A DNA stretch of 45,260 nucleotides from Anaerolineales bacterium (GCA_020059485.1 JAGVCA010000046.1:1-45260); one strand, 5' to 3'. Positions 24,292-32,874 are shown, numbered from the stretch's first letter. Program-made: numbers and translations. Notes: generated by a model not told the origin, from the letters alone.

Positions 24292-25971
24292 ATGTCGAGC
24301 GAGAAGAAACAAACATTGGACAGGAAACTGATCCTCCAGCACCATCCGATCGATGGCCAGAACATCAAAGAATTGATCGCAGCCGGCATGACCTGGTTGA
24401 ATACCAATAAACAGACCGTCAATGCGCTCAATGTCTTCCCGGTGCCGGATGGCGATACCGGGACGAATATGATGCTGACCATGCAGTCGGCCTATGAAGA
24501 GATTGAAAACTCCCCCGAACAGCATGCCGGCAAGATGTTTGGCGCAGTCGCCCAAGGCGCATTGATGGGTGCCCGCGGCAACTCGGGGGTGATCCTGTCG
24601 CAGATCTGGCGGGGGATCGCTTCTGCCATGAAGGATGAAAAGCACCTGACCGGTGAGGCTTTGGCGCGGGCTTTTTCTTCGGCGCGGGATACCGCCTATA
24701 AAGGTGTTGTCCGGCCGGTGGAGGGCACCATCCTGACCGTGATCAAAGATATAGCCGCAGCCACCGAAAAAGAATTGGACCGCACCGATGATCCGGTCGA
24801 ACTGCTCGAAGTCGCGGTGGAAGCTGCAGCCCGCTCCGTTGAACACACGCCCGAACTCCTTCCCGTCCTCAAAGACGCCGGCGTGGTCGATTCCGGGGGC
24901 AAGGGGTTGTTCTTCCTGCTGGAGGGGATGACCCGCTGGATCAACGGCGAATCGCTCGACACACCGCTGACCGAGGTTAAACCATTGGACGCACTCAAAT
25001 TTGATAACTCCATGGAGGCGATCGAGGAGGGGCAGGATTTCGAAGTGGTGGTTGACTTCCGCCCAGGCAATCCCTTTGATCTTGAGAATTTTTATGCCCG
25101 CCTCGAAGAGATGGGCACTTCCATCCAGGTGGGTGAAGGAGAAGGTATGTACCGCATGCACATCCATGTCCCCACCGACAACCGCTACCTGCCGATCGAT
25201 TTCTGCATGGAAATCGGGACCGTCACCAACGTCGCGATCGAAAACCTGATGGCCCAGATGGAAGCCCTCGAAGCAAAGGCTGCCAGCCGGATCGAACTTA
25301 CCCCGCTGGAGCCCGGCCAGATCGGCACGGTTGCTGTTGCGCCTGGTACTGGATTGGGAAAGGTATTTGCCAGTTTGGGGGTCGCCGCCCTGGTCGAAGG
25401 TGGTCAGACCATGAATCCGAGCACGCAGGATATCATGGCCGCCTTTGAAAACCTGCCGACCAACAATATTATCATCCTGCCTAACAACAAGAACATCATC
25501 CTGGCTGCCGAAGCCGCAGCCGAACTGACTGTCAAACAGGTCCATGTGGTCAAAAGCCGAACGGTGCCGCAGGGCCTGGCAGCGATGATGCGCCTGGCTC
25601 CAAACGGTAATTTTGACGAGGTCGTCAAAGAGATGACTGCCGCCCTCGATGAGGTCGAGACCGGCGAGATCACCACCGCCACCCGAACCGTGGAGATTGA
25701 CGGCGTCAAGGTCAAAGAAGGGCAGATCATCGGGATGCTGAATGGCAAACTGATCGTCTCCTCCTCCGACCTGGCCGAGACCTGCCTGTCGCTGCTGGGG
25801 AAGATCAAAATGGACAATTATGAACTGATCACCATGTTCTACGGTAACAACATCAGCCTGGACGATGCGAGCGAGATCGCGGCCCAGATCGAAGAAGCTT
25901 ACCCCGATCACGAGATCGAGATCCAGGAAGGCGGGCAGCCGCATTACCAGTTTATCTTCGCCATCGAATAA
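24292..25971 (+). CDS. fakA: Fatty acid kinase subunit FakA (DAK2/YloV family)
   Basis: A 559-residue kinase. The N-terminal DAK2-type ATP-binding domain (about 18-215) has NALNVFPVPDGDTGTNM with the three metal-binding aspartates, QGALMGARGNSGVILSQI and DAGVVDSGGKGL. A middle domain and a C-terminal DegV-like half (about 330-559) follow, as in YloV. FakA phosphorylates fatty acids held by FakB (DegV) proteins, feeding acyl-phosphate to phospholipid synthesis. Two DegV genes follow at once (7 bases, then 3 bases), so the full kinase system is here. A GGAG site and a structured leader precede the ATG. Confidence 0.9.
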   Translation: MSSEKKQTLDRKLILQHHPIDGQNIKELIAAGMTWLNTNKQTVNALNVFPVPDGDTGTNMMLTMQSAYEEIENSPEQHAGKMFGAVAQGALMGARGNSGVILSQIWRGIASAMKDEKHLTGEALARAFSSARDTAYKGVVRPVEGTILTVIKDIAAATEKELDRTDDPVELLEVAVEAAARSVEHTPELLPVLKDAGVVDSGGKGLFFLLEGMTRWINGESLDTPLTEVKPLDALKFDNSMEAIEEGQDFEVVVDFRPGNPFDLENFYARLEEMGTSIQVGEGEGMYRMHIHVPTDNRYLPIDFCMEIGTVTNVAIENLMAQMEALEAKAASRIELTPLEPGQIGTVAVAPGTGLGKVFASLGVAALVEGGQTMNPSTQDIMAAFENLPTNNIIILPNNKNIILAAEAAAELTVKQVHVVKSRTVPQGLAAMMRLAPNGNFDEVVKEMTAALDEVETGEITTATRTVEIDGVKVKEGQIIGMLNGKLIVSSSDLAETCLSLLGKIKMDNYELITMFYGNNISLDDASEIAAQIEEAYPDHEIEIQEGGQPHYQFIFAIE

Positions 25972-25978
25972 TCGGTCC

Positions 25979-26824
25979 ATGGCCAACACTTGCATCCTGA
26001 CCGACAGCACAGCCCAATTCCCGGTTCCGGCCTTTCCTGGCCGCCAGCTGGTCAATATCGTCTCCCTGCGGATGGATCCGCTGGACGGAAAACCTGCCAC
26101 ACAGGTCCGCGCCAACGACCTAGCCCCCTCGATCCCTGCCGATTTCAATACCCGGGTGTCGGCCCCCAGTGTGGAAGAATTTGAGTCTTTGTACCGCCAG
26201 CTGTCGGCACACTATTCCGGGATCGTGGTGATCGTGCATGCTCAGGCGCTCACTCGGACTTGCCAGCATGCCCTCGAAGCGGCCAAAGCGATGGAAGGCG
26301 TGGCAGAGATCGAGGTGATCGATACCCAGACGATTGCCACCGGCCTCGGATTGGTCGTCCAGGCGGCCTCCGCCGCGGCGGAACAGGGCCAATCGGTGAC
26401 CGAGATCAGCGAACTGGTGCGCAGCCTGCTGCCCCGACTTTACTCGCTCTTCTGTATCCCCGGTCTGAGCTATCTGCGCCACAACGGCATGCTCGGCCAT
26501 GCTCAGGCGGTGGTTGGCGAGCACCTCAAAATGCTGCCGCTGTATGTGCTGGAAGCGGGTGAAATGACCCACACCCAGAAAGCCCGCAACCTCCGCCATC
26601 TGGTGGACCTGCTGCACGAATTCGTGACCGAATTCGAAACCCTCGACCACCTGGCGCTGATCCAGGGAGTCCCACCGTTCGAGACCGAAACCCGCAGCCT
26701 GCGGGAGCGTCTGGCGATGGATTTTGAGACCCTCAATATTTCAGAACACACGATCAGTCCCGAACTGGCATTGATGATCGGCCCGCACAGCTTGGGTATC
26801 TTTCTGCTCCAGAGCGAGGAGTGA
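25979..26824 (+). CDS. DegV family protein, divergent FakB-like
   Basis: A 281-residue DegV protein. It keeps ILTDSTAQFP at the N-terminus, SAPSVEEFESLY, VIDTQTIATGLGL and the LSYLRHNGMLGHAQAVVGEH segment. The family's SGT-type fatty-acid headgroup loop is replaced by HAQALTRTCQHALEAA, so ligand binding may differ from the neighbour. I start at ATG 25979 (MANTCIL), 7 bases after fakA; the open frame to 25865 lies inside fakA. In the Fak system it would hold a fatty acid while FakA phosphorylates it. Confidence 0.85.
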   Translation: MANTCILTDSTAQFPVPAFPGRQLVNIVSLRMDPLDGKPATQVRANDLAPSIPADFNTRVSAPSVEEFESLYRQLSAHYSGIVVIVHAQALTRTCQHALEAAKAMEGVAEIEVIDTQTIATGLGLVVQAASAAAEQGQSVTEISELVRSLLPRLYSLFCIPGLSYLRHNGMLGHAQAVVGEHLKMLPLYVLEAGEMTHTQKARNLRHLVDLLHEFVTEFETLDHLALIQGVPPFETETRSLRERLAMDFETLNISEHTISPELALMIGPHSLGIFLLQSEE

Positions 26825-26827
26825 ACA

Positions 26828-27667
26828 GTGAAGATCGCCATCGTGACCGACAGCACCTGCGATCTGCCACCCGAACTTGCGGAACAACACCACATCTCGG
26901 TCGTGCCGGCGATCCTGATCATCAATGACCAGCAACACCTGGATGGGGAAACGATCACCAGGGAAAATTACTATCACCAGTTGCCCGGCCTGATACCGCC
27001 GCCCACCACCGCCGCCCCGTCCTCCGGGATGTTCGATCAGTTGTATAAAAAACTGTTCGCCCAGGGCTTTGAGCAGATCTGTTCGGTCCACGCTGCTTCG
27101 AAACTCAGCGGGATCTACAGCGCCGCCCGTGTCGCCGCCGAAGGATTTGGTGACCGTATCCGGGTGGTGGACAGCGGCCAGATCAGCCTCGGACTTGGGT
27201 TCCAGGCGCTCGACGCCGCCCGTGCAGCTGTAAGCGGCAGCCTGGGATCCGTACTGCAGGCCATCGAAAGTGTGCAGCAGCGGCTGCGGGTCGTGGCAAT
27301 GCTGAACACGCTCGACCAGCTCAAACGCTCCGGGCGAGTCTCCTGGGTCCGTTATGGGATCGGATCCCTGCTCAGGGTCAAACTGTTCCTTGAGATCAAA
27401 CAGGGTGACGTGCTGCGCCTGGGTGAAACCCGCACCCGCAGCAAGGGGGTCGCACGTCTGACCGAGATCCTGACCGAGAGCGGCTCGCTGGAGCAGCTGG
27501 CCATCCTGCACACCAATGCCCTGTCGGAAGCAGAGCTGCTCGCCGCCCGGTTTGCCAGCCTTGTCTCCACACCTCCCATGATCCGCAACGTGACCACCGT
27601 GATCGGCACGCATGTCGGAGTGGGCGGGCTGGGTTTTGCTCTCGTCCAGGCACAAACCGGCAGTTGA
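26828..27667 (+). CDS. DegV family protein, canonical FakB-like fatty-acid carrier
   Basis: A 279-residue DegV protein starting at GTG 26828, with GAGGAG at proper distance. It is the more standard of the pair: IVTDSTCDLPPELAEQ, TAAPSSGMFDQLY, SVHAASKLSGIYSAARVAAE (binding loop), VVDSGQISLGLG and the C-terminal HVGVGGLGFAL. FakB proteins select fatty acids by chain length and saturation, and genomes often carry more than one. This gene ends the fakA operon; a 116-base gap with a separate promoter precedes recG. Confidence 0.88.
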   Translation: MKIAIVTDSTCDLPPELAEQHHISVVPAILIINDQQHLDGETITRENYYHQLPGLIPPPTTAAPSSGMFDQLYKKLFAQGFEQICSVHAASKLSGIYSAARVAAEGFGDRIRVVDSGQISLGLGFQALDAARAAVSGSLGSVLQAIESVQQRLRVVAMLNTLDQLKRSGRVSWVRYGIGSLLRVKLFLEIKQGDVLRLGETRTRSKGVARLTEILTESGSLEQLAILHTNALSEAELLAARFASLVSTPPMIRNVTTVIGTHVGVGGLGFALVQAQTGS

Positions 27668-27743
27668 TCATTCCCTGACAGCCAATCAAACCTGACAGGA
27701 GCGTTTTCGCTGCCTGCCCAGACAGACTGCACAGCCGCTCCGG

Positions 27744-27773
27744 TTGTTGATTTTCGTCAACCCCTGATAAAAT
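27744..27773 (+). promoter_or_regulatory. Candidate promoter of recG
   Basis: TTGTTG (27744-27749) and TAAAAT (27768-27773) are 18 bases apart. ATG 27784 is 10 bases past the -10 box, so the leader is very short or absent; no ribosome site is seen. A small dyad, GTTGA and TCAAC, overlaps the spacer. Confidence 0.5.
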
Positions 27774-27783
27774 AGACAAACTT

Positions 27784-30315
27784 ATGAAACCATCGATAGA
27801 AAAGCTGCAGAAATTTTTCAGCCTCGAGGCGGAACGGGGCTATGACGACAAAGCGGTCTTTGGCGGGCTGGAAAAAATGTTGGACGCCTGGGAAGCAGAA
27901 GCCCGGCACGACGATCTGCCCGAAGACCTGATCCAGGCTGTCCGCGCCCGATTGCGGGACTACGGCCGGCTCACCCCCGATTCTCGCCGGGATGTGCTCA
28001 AAGGGCTGTGGAACCGCATGCGCCGGGAGCTTGGCAGCCCATCACCGGAGGAACCTCCGGCCAGGCAGGCCGACGAGCCGGTTGAGAAACCAGCCGCAGT
28101 GCAGCCCTCTGCACCGGAAGCCGAACCGGCAACCGCAACGGAAACGCCAGCACCAGAACCACAGGTCATCCGCAAACCAACCCCCACCCCGGCCCGCAAA
28201 CCAGCGCTCAAACGCCGCGCGCCGCGCCCCCGTCCGGATGGGCCGCCTGCCGCGCTGGAAGCCTCTGTGACGGTGCTGGACGGCGTCGGGCCCAAGAACG
28301 CCGAACGGTTGAGCAAGCTCGACATCCACAACCTGGGAGACATGCTCTACCACCTGCCGCGCCGTTACGATGATTACTCCCAGCTCAAGACCATCAACCG
28401 GCTGAAATTTGGCGATGAACTGACCGTGCTCGGCACCGTACAATCGACCTCCGTACGCAAGCTATACGGCGGCAAACGCCAGCTGGTGGAAGTGATCATC
28501 AACGACGGCACCGGCGCGCTGCGGGTCAACTGGTTCAACCAGCCCTGGATCCTGAAATCCCTCAAGCAAGGCGATCAGATCGTGCTGGCCGGCAAGATCG
28601 ACCAGTATCTCGGCCGCCTGGTGATGACCAACCCCGAATGGGAACCGCTGGACGAAAAGAATCTGCACACCAACCGTATCCTGCCGGTCTATCCGCTGAC
28701 CGCCAAGATCTCACAGCGCTGGCTGCGCACCCAAATGGATAAAGTGGTCTCATATTGGGCGCTGCGTGTGCAGGACCCGCTGCCGGAGCGGCTGCAAGTA
28801 AGCGCTGATATCCTCAGTCTGCCAGATGCCCTGCTGCAGGTGCACTTCCCCGATTCGTGGGACGATCTGGAAGCCGCCCGGCACCGCTTGGCCTTTGATG
28901 AAATCTTCTTCCTGCAACTGGGGGTCGCGCAGCAGAAGCGGCAATGGTCTGAGCGCACAGCCCGCCCATTCTTGGTCGATGACGCATGGAAGCAGCTCCA
29001 GTTTGCCCGGCTGCCCTTTGTCTTGACCGATGCCCAGCAACGCGCCTTTGACGATATCCTGGCCGACCTAGCCAGCGGCCACCCGCTTAACCGCTTGATC
29101 CAGGGAGATGTCGGTTCTGGCAAGACGGTGGTGGCTGCCCTCGGGCTGGCGGCTGTTCTGGAAGCCGGGGCACAGGCGGCCGTGATGGCACCGACCAGCA
29201 TCCTGGCGGAACAGCATTACCGCTCGTTTAGCACCCTGCTGGCCGGTGAAGGCGGGCTGCTCGCGCCGGAACAGGTCCGGCTGATGATCGGCGCTACATC
29301 CAACGCCGAAAAGGAAGAGATCCGCAGCCAGCTGGCCAGTGGCGAGATCCGCCTGGTGATCGGTACGCACGCCTTATTGGAAGATCCGGTCGAGTTTGCC
29401 AACCTGCATATGGCCGTGATCGACGAACAGCACCGCTTCGGGGTCCGGCAGCGGGCTGCCCTGCGGGCCAAAGGCGAAAACCCTCACCTGCTGGTGATGA
29501 CAGCCACACCGATCCCGCGCTCCCTGGCGCTGACCGTATATGGCGACCTGGACCTGACCGTGATGGATGAACTCCCCCCCGGCCGCGAGCCGGTGGATAC
29601 TTACGTGCTGTACCCCACCGAACGCGAACGGATCTATAACCTGATCCGCCGCGAAGTCTCCGAAGGGCGGCAGGCGTTCATCATCTATCCGCTGGTGGAG
29701 GAAAGTGAAAAATTGGAAGCCAAAGCCGCGGTCGAAGAACATCAGCGGCTGCAGGATGAGGTCTTCCGAAAACTCAAACTCGGGTTGCTCCACGGCCGGA
29801 TGAAACCGGACGAAAAAGATGAGGTCATGTCCCGCTTCCGGAACCGGGAGTTTGATGTCCTGGTCTCGACCACTGTGATCGAAGTCGGGGTCGATGTCCC
29901 GAATGCCAATGTGATGGTGATCGAGGGTGCCAACCGTTTCGGGCTGGCGCAGCTGCACCAGCTCAGAGGCCGGGTCGGCCGCGGCGGCGGGAAGTCGTTC
30001 TGCGTGCTTATCCCGGAATCCGTGGACGATGCGGAAAACGAACGGCTGAAGGTAATGGCCCAGACCAATGATGGTTTTGTCCTGGCGGAGAAAGACCTAG
30101 AGCAGCGCGGCCCCGGACAGTTCCTGGGTGCCCGCCAGGCTGGTTTCTCAGAGATGCAGCTGGCCTCCCTAACCGATGTCCGCCTGATCGAAAAAGCCCG
30201 AAAACACGCCCAGATATTGCTGGATCAGGATCCGGAACTGCAAGCCGCCGAACACCAGGCCCTTGTGCAGACGCTCAAGCAGCGCTGGTCCGGCGGAGAA
30301 GGAGATATCAGCTAA
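27784..30315 (+). CDS. recG: ATP-dependent DNA helicase RecG
   Basis: An 843-residue helicase that remodels stalled forks and branched DNA. Residues 1-95 form a charged helical domain and 95-160 a Pro/Ala/Glu linker, an extension absent from E. coli RecG (693 residues). Then come the wedge/OB domain (VLDGVGPKNAERLSKLDIHN; LTVLGTVQS) and the helicase core: GDVGSGKTVV (about 440), the APTSILAEQH motif, DEQHRFGVRQR (about 546), TATPIPRSLA, STTVIEVGVDVPNA and HQLRGRVGRG. The C-terminal GPGQFLGARQAGF is the usual RecG tail region. coaD overlaps its stop by one base (TAATG). Confidence 0.95.
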   Translation: MKPSIEKLQKFFSLEAERGYDDKAVFGGLEKMLDAWEAEARHDDLPEDLIQAVRARLRDYGRLTPDSRRDVLKGLWNRMRRELGSPSPEEPPARQADEPVEKPAAVQPSAPEAEPATATETPAPEPQVIRKPTPTPARKPALKRRAPRPRPDGPPAALEASVTVLDGVGPKNAERLSKLDIHNLGDMLYHLPRRYDDYSQLKTINRLKFGDELTVLGTVQSTSVRKLYGGKRQLVEVIINDGTGALRVNWFNQPWILKSLKQGDQIVLAGKIDQYLGRLVMTNPEWEPLDEKNLHTNRILPVYPLTAKISQRWLRTQMDKVVSYWALRVQDPLPERLQVSADILSLPDALLQVHFPDSWDDLEAARHRLAFDEIFFLQLGVAQQKRQWSERTARPFLVDDAWKQLQFARLPFVLTDAQQRAFDDILADLASGHPLNRLIQGDVGSGKTVVAALGLAAVLEAGAQAAVMAPTSILAEQHYRSFSTLLAGEGGLLAPEQVRLMIGATSNAEKEEIRSQLASGEIRLVIGTHALLEDPVEFANLHMAVIDEQHRFGVRQRAALRAKGENPHLLVMTATPIPRSLALTVYGDLDLTVMDELPPGREPVDTYVLYPTERERIYNLIRREVSEGRQAFIIYPLVEESEKLEAKAAVEEHQRLQDEVFRKLKLGLLHGRMKPDEKDEVMSRFRNREFDVLVSTTVIEVGVDVPNANVMVIEGANRFGLAQLHQLRGRVGRGGGKSFCVLIPESVDDAENERLKVMAQTNDGFVLAEKDLEQRGPGQFLGARQAGFSEMQLASLTDVRLIEKARKHAQILLDQDPELQAAEHQALVQTLKQRWSGGEGDIS

Positions 30316-30836
30316 TGATCCGAGCGCTCTTCCCAGGCACTTTCGACCCGATCCACAACGGGCATATCGATATCGCTACCCGGGCTACCAAACTGTTCGA
30401 TGAGGTGGTCGTCGCGGTGTACAGCCGCCCGCTGAAGACCCTGCTGTTTTCCCCCGACGAGAGGCTGGAACTGGTGCGGCGGGCCTTTGAACCGAACCCC
30501 AAGATCATCGTCCAGCATTACACCGGGCTTACAGTGGATTTTGCCAATGAGATCAACGCCCAGGTGATCGTGCGCGGGCTGCGGGTGTTCTCAGACTTTG
30601 AATTCGAGTTCCGCCTGGCGCTGGCCAACACCGAACTGGCACCCGGGATTGAGACCATGGCGCTGATCACCAGCAAGGAGCACACCTTTCTCTCCTCCAC
30701 CACGGTGCGGGAGATTGCTTCACTGGGAGGGGATGTCTCGACGATGGTGCCGGATTTTGTCCACCAGGCGATCAAAGAGAAGTTTAGCCAGCAGGAAGGC
30801 GATTCTGAATATGCCACCAACGCCCTGCGGGATTAA
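30315..30836 (+). CDS. coaD: Phosphopantetheine adenylyltransferase
   Basis: A 173-residue enzyme that transfers AMP from ATP to 4'-phosphopantetheine, the fourth step of coenzyme A synthesis. FPGTFDPIHNGHIDIATRA holds the HxGH-type nucleotide motif (HNGH). VIVRGLRVFSDFEFEFRLA and HTFLSSTTVREIASLGGDVS are the classical CoaD segments. Its ATG overlaps the recG stop (TAATG), so translation is coupled. The tail after residue 155 is a little longer than in E. coli. Confidence 0.95.
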   Translation: MIRALFPGTFDPIHNGHIDIATRATKLFDEVVVAVYSRPLKTLLFSPDERLELVRRAFEPNPKIIVQHYTGLTVDFANEINAQVIVRGLRVFSDFEFEFRLALANTELAPGIETMALITSKEHTFLSSTTVREIASLGGDVSTMVPDFVHQAIKEKFSQQEGDSEYATNALRD

Positions 30837-30968
30837 AAATTGCCCGAATTGTCGTGTTGCCGGTTTTTCAGATTGCATGTAGGCTTAATTCTTGCATCAT
30901 CCTGTCTAACCCGGGTTGCATGTTACTGCCGGTTTGAATGATGATCTTGTCGTAATAAGAGGGTGCGT

Positions 30969-31469
30969 ATGGATATTTTGCATTTAGTCGACCGTCTGGA
31001 GGAACTCTTCAACGAGAGCCGCCCGATCTGGTTCACCAACAACGTGATCGTGGATGAAGACCGCATGCTGGACATCATCGACCAGATGCGTGTGGCGATC
31101 CCCGAACAGGTGAAACAGGCTGAGAAGATGCTGGCCGAGCGCGACCGGACCCTGGCCCAGGCCCAGGAAGAAGCCAATCGCACCGTCCAGCTGGCCCGCG
31201 AGAAGAGCGAGAACATCGTCGAGCGAGACACGATCGTGGAAGCCGCGCACCAGCGCGCCGCCCAGATCCTGGAGCAGGCCGAGCGGGATGCCGAAGCCAC
31301 CCGCACCGAGGCCGACCAATACATCATGGAAACCCTCACCAACCTGGAGATCGAGATGGAGCGCATCCTGAACCAAGTCCGCAACGGCATCCGGACACTG
31401 CAGCACACCCAATCCAGGGCCAGCCTGGATCCCATGGATCCATTTGCGCCGATCGAAGACGGCGAGTAG
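30969..31469 (+). CDS. Coiled-coil protein, DivIVA/ATP synthase b-like
   Basis: A 166-residue highly charged protein, MDILHLVDRLEELFNESRPI at the start, then one long helix (about 45-145) rich in Glu, Arg, Ala and Gln with heptad spacing, and a short acidic tail DPMDPFAPIEDGE. No membrane segment. Such proteins near coaD in other phyla are often labelled cell-division or ATP synthase b-like, but these labels rest on coiled-coil similarity. I make no functional call beyond a structural or scaffolding role. AAGAGGG precedes ATG 30969. A 132-base gap separates it from coaD, and a strong terminator follows. Confidence 0.75.
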   Translation: MDILHLVDRLEELFNESRPIWFTNNVIVDEDRMLDIIDQMRVAIPEQVKQAEKMLAERDRTLAQAQEEANRTVQLAREKSENIVERDTIVEAAHQRAAQILEQAERDAEATRTEADQYIMETLTNLEIEMERILNQVRNGIRTLQHTQSRASLDPMDPFAPIEDGE

Positions 31470-31487
31470 AACTGACCAATTGGACGC

Positions 31488-31518
31488 AACAGCCGGTGAC
31501 CACCGGCTGTTTTTTTTT
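31488..31518 (+). terminator. Rho-independent terminator after the coiled-coil gene
   Basis: AACAGCCGG and CCGGCTGTT pair around TGACCA, followed by nine T. It closes the plus-strand block that starts at 21535. Confidence 0.92.
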
Positions 31519-31560
31519 CCGAACTGCCGGATCACAAACCTGTTGATGTTTTTCCGCCAT

Positions 31561-32319
31561 TTATTCGTAAATATTGATGTAGGGAATGTTGTCAACCTGA
31601 AATGTCCCATTACTGACTTCAAATCCCCGAGTGGGGTCTGTGGCGCCAGTGGTCACGTCTAAGAACGAGAAGGTTCCGCTGAAAGTCCCTGAGACCGCTG
31701 CAGGTTCTCCGGGATTGGCCGAGATGATCTGCACGCTTACACTGCCAGAAGACAACTGATAGAAAGTTAATACCTCATCTTCCAGTGATAGTATGGTGAA
31801 TTCCGCTACAGGGAAAAATGTATTTTCTTTGCGGGGGAAGGGAAACACGAACTCGAGGTTCTCCCCGCCATGTTCAAAGAAAATTGAAATATCCACCGTG
31901 GTTGGCGTCACGTCAGTATAAGAATCAACGTCTTCGAAAGCGAAGATATCGATCGCATATTGATATCCGAGTGTGGGTGACTCCGACAGGTTGGACCAAC
32001 TTGATAGCGGAAACCCCTCAGTATCATAGGAGAGAGAGCCCGTCTTGAAATCTACCCGAACCCCGTAGCGGATGAACGAGACCTGTCCGTTGGCCTCCAA
32101 TGGTATCTCGGAGGGCAGCGTGTTTGTAGCTGTCGGGAGAAAATGATTAATACCTTCTGCCTGGTTCTCGGTGTTGTCTGCATGGTTCTCGGTTTTATCT
32201 GCCTGGTTTTCTGGTACCTGAGGCTGTTCACCTTTCGAAGCCAGGAAAGAGCAGGCGAATGCACACAATGCCAAAACCGCGGCTATGGAAACTAGATGGA
32301 TCCTTTTTTGGGTTTTCAT
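31561..32319 (-). CDS. Putative secreted lipoprotein of unknown function
   Basis: A 252-residue protein with a signal peptide whose hydrophobic core (10-21) ends in AFAC, a plausible lipobox with Cys23. Three tandem heptads follow (37-57: ENQADKT, ENHADNT, ENQAEGI), then a spacer and a beta-rich domain (about 75-252) that I do not recognise. It includes VSFIRYGVRVDFKTGSLSY and a C-terminal GTFSGTFSFLDVTTGA, which look like immunoglobulin or jelly-roll strands. AGGAGA lies 6 bases before ATG 32319. A small ORF ends 2 bases upstream, and both have nearly the same ribosome-site context. A lower GC than the neighbours suggests a locally acquired or fast-evolving unit. Confidence 0.7.
   Translation of the reverse strand: MKTQKRIHLVSIAAVLALCAFACSFLASKGEQPQVPENQADKTENHADNTENQAEGINHFLPTATNTLPSEIPLEANGQVSFIRYGVRVDFKTGSLSYDTEGFPLSSWSNLSESPTLGYQYAIDIFAFEDVDSYTDVTPTTVDISIFFEHGGENLEFVFPFPRKENTFFPVAEFTILSLEDEVLTFYQLSSGSVSVQIISANPGEPAAVSGTFSGTFSFLDVTTGATDPTRGFEVSNGTFQVDNIPYINIYE
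32149..32211 (-). repeat. Tandem 21-base repeat inside the lipoprotein gene
   Basis: Two almost identical 21-base units and a partial third encode the heptads ENQADKT, ENHADNT and ENQAEGI. As the unit is seven codons, copy number can change without a frameshift. Confidence 0.75.
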
Positions 32320-32320
32320 C

Positions 32321-32536
32321 TCAATCTCCTAGATGCTCAACACCTACATTGGTTGTGATCGTGCTTTCACTGTTCGTTTCAATATAAGTTTCCGCCAAGA
32401 AGGCAAAATAGGTTATTTTCCTCTTCATCTCGCTTACCTTATTTTTTTGATCCAACTGGGGCTGAAAAAATGGACGGCATTGCAGTGGGAAGGAGTATCT
32501 TCCCGGTTTAGGCGCTGATGTTGGCTTTTTCAACAT
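32321..32536 (-). CDS. Small hypothetical protein upstream of the lipoprotein
   Basis: A 71-residue basic protein: MLKKPTSAPKPGRYSFPLQ at the start, then CRPFFQPQLDQ and the tail ESTITTNVGVEHLGD. I recognise no family and there is no signal peptide or membrane helix. Support for translation is an AGGAGA ribosome site at proper distance before ATG 32536, and the tight arrangement: its TAG stop overlaps the AGGAGA of the lipoprotein gene. It may be a real small protein, a leader ORF that couples translation, or a precursor peptide. It could also be chance in an AT-rich segment. Confidence 0.4.
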   Translation of the reverse strand: MLKKPTSAPKPGRYSFPLQCRPFFQPQLDQKNKVSEMKRKITYFAFLAETYIETNSESTITTNVGVEHLGD

Positions 32537-32646
32537 CGAGATCTCCTAGAATCCGGGGATGAAAAAGGATGTGGGCTGTTCTATGAAGAGGGTTGTATGG
32601 AGTTCTAAGAAAAATCATGGATGAGCTAGTTTGATTAATTTTATTT

Positions 32647-32675
32647 ATATTAACAAATTAGGTAATGTTTGTAAA
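32647..32675 (-). promoter_or_regulatory. Candidate promoter of the small-ORF/lipoprotein operon
   Basis: On the minus strand TTTACA (32675-32670) and TAATAT (32652-32647) are 17 bases apart. The leader to ATG 32536 would be about 105 bases. Confidence 0.45.
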
Positions 32676-32804
32676 GAATTTTCTCGAAGAGCATTATTAT
32701 AAAGGATCGCTTGATAGATTGGCGAACATCATTTCCGACTTGTACTGAAATCAAGATCATATTACTGCCACTTATTTCACCAACACAATACTGCAAACAA
32801 TCGC

Positions 32805-32833
32805 TTGACAACTTAAAAAAACGTCGGTATACT
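32805..32833 (+). promoter_or_regulatory. Strong promoter of the Rrf2 gene
   Basis: TTGACA (32805-32810) and TATACT (32828-32833) are 17 bases apart, the best sigma-70-type promoter in the window. Confidence 0.8.
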
Positions 32834-32844
32834 CTGTGTATATT

Positions 32845-32869
32845 CTATAACTATAGTAGGATTTATAGG
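32845..32869 (+). promoter_or_regulatory. Candidate Rrf2 operator, autoregulatory site
   Basis: CTATA and TATAG form a dyad with a 2-base centre (32845-32856), running into TAGGATTTATAGG. It lies just after the promoter and before ATG 32875. A related element occurs before the TauE/SafE gene at 33341-33367, sharing CTATAG followed by a GRATTTATA-like stretch. Confidence 0.45.
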
Positions 32870-32874
32870 AGATA

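Larger units (their letters stand above)
32537..32874. other. AT-rich divergent intergenic region
   Basis: 338 bases without a supported gene, markedly more AT-rich than the rest of the window. It holds a minus-strand promoter for the small ORF and lipoprotein (32647-32675) and a plus-strand promoter for the Rrf2 gene (32805-32833). Between them I see no repeat, RNA gene or coding frame. Confidence 0.6.

Noticed and set aside
24277-26148. A 623-residue open frame opposite fakA
   Set aside because: It runs antisense to motifs of a well-defined family and has a repetitive His/Asp/Gly composition.
32149-32211. Possible CRISPR-like repeat
   Set aside because: Direct 21-base units without spacers, in frame inside a gene; a coding heptad repeat.
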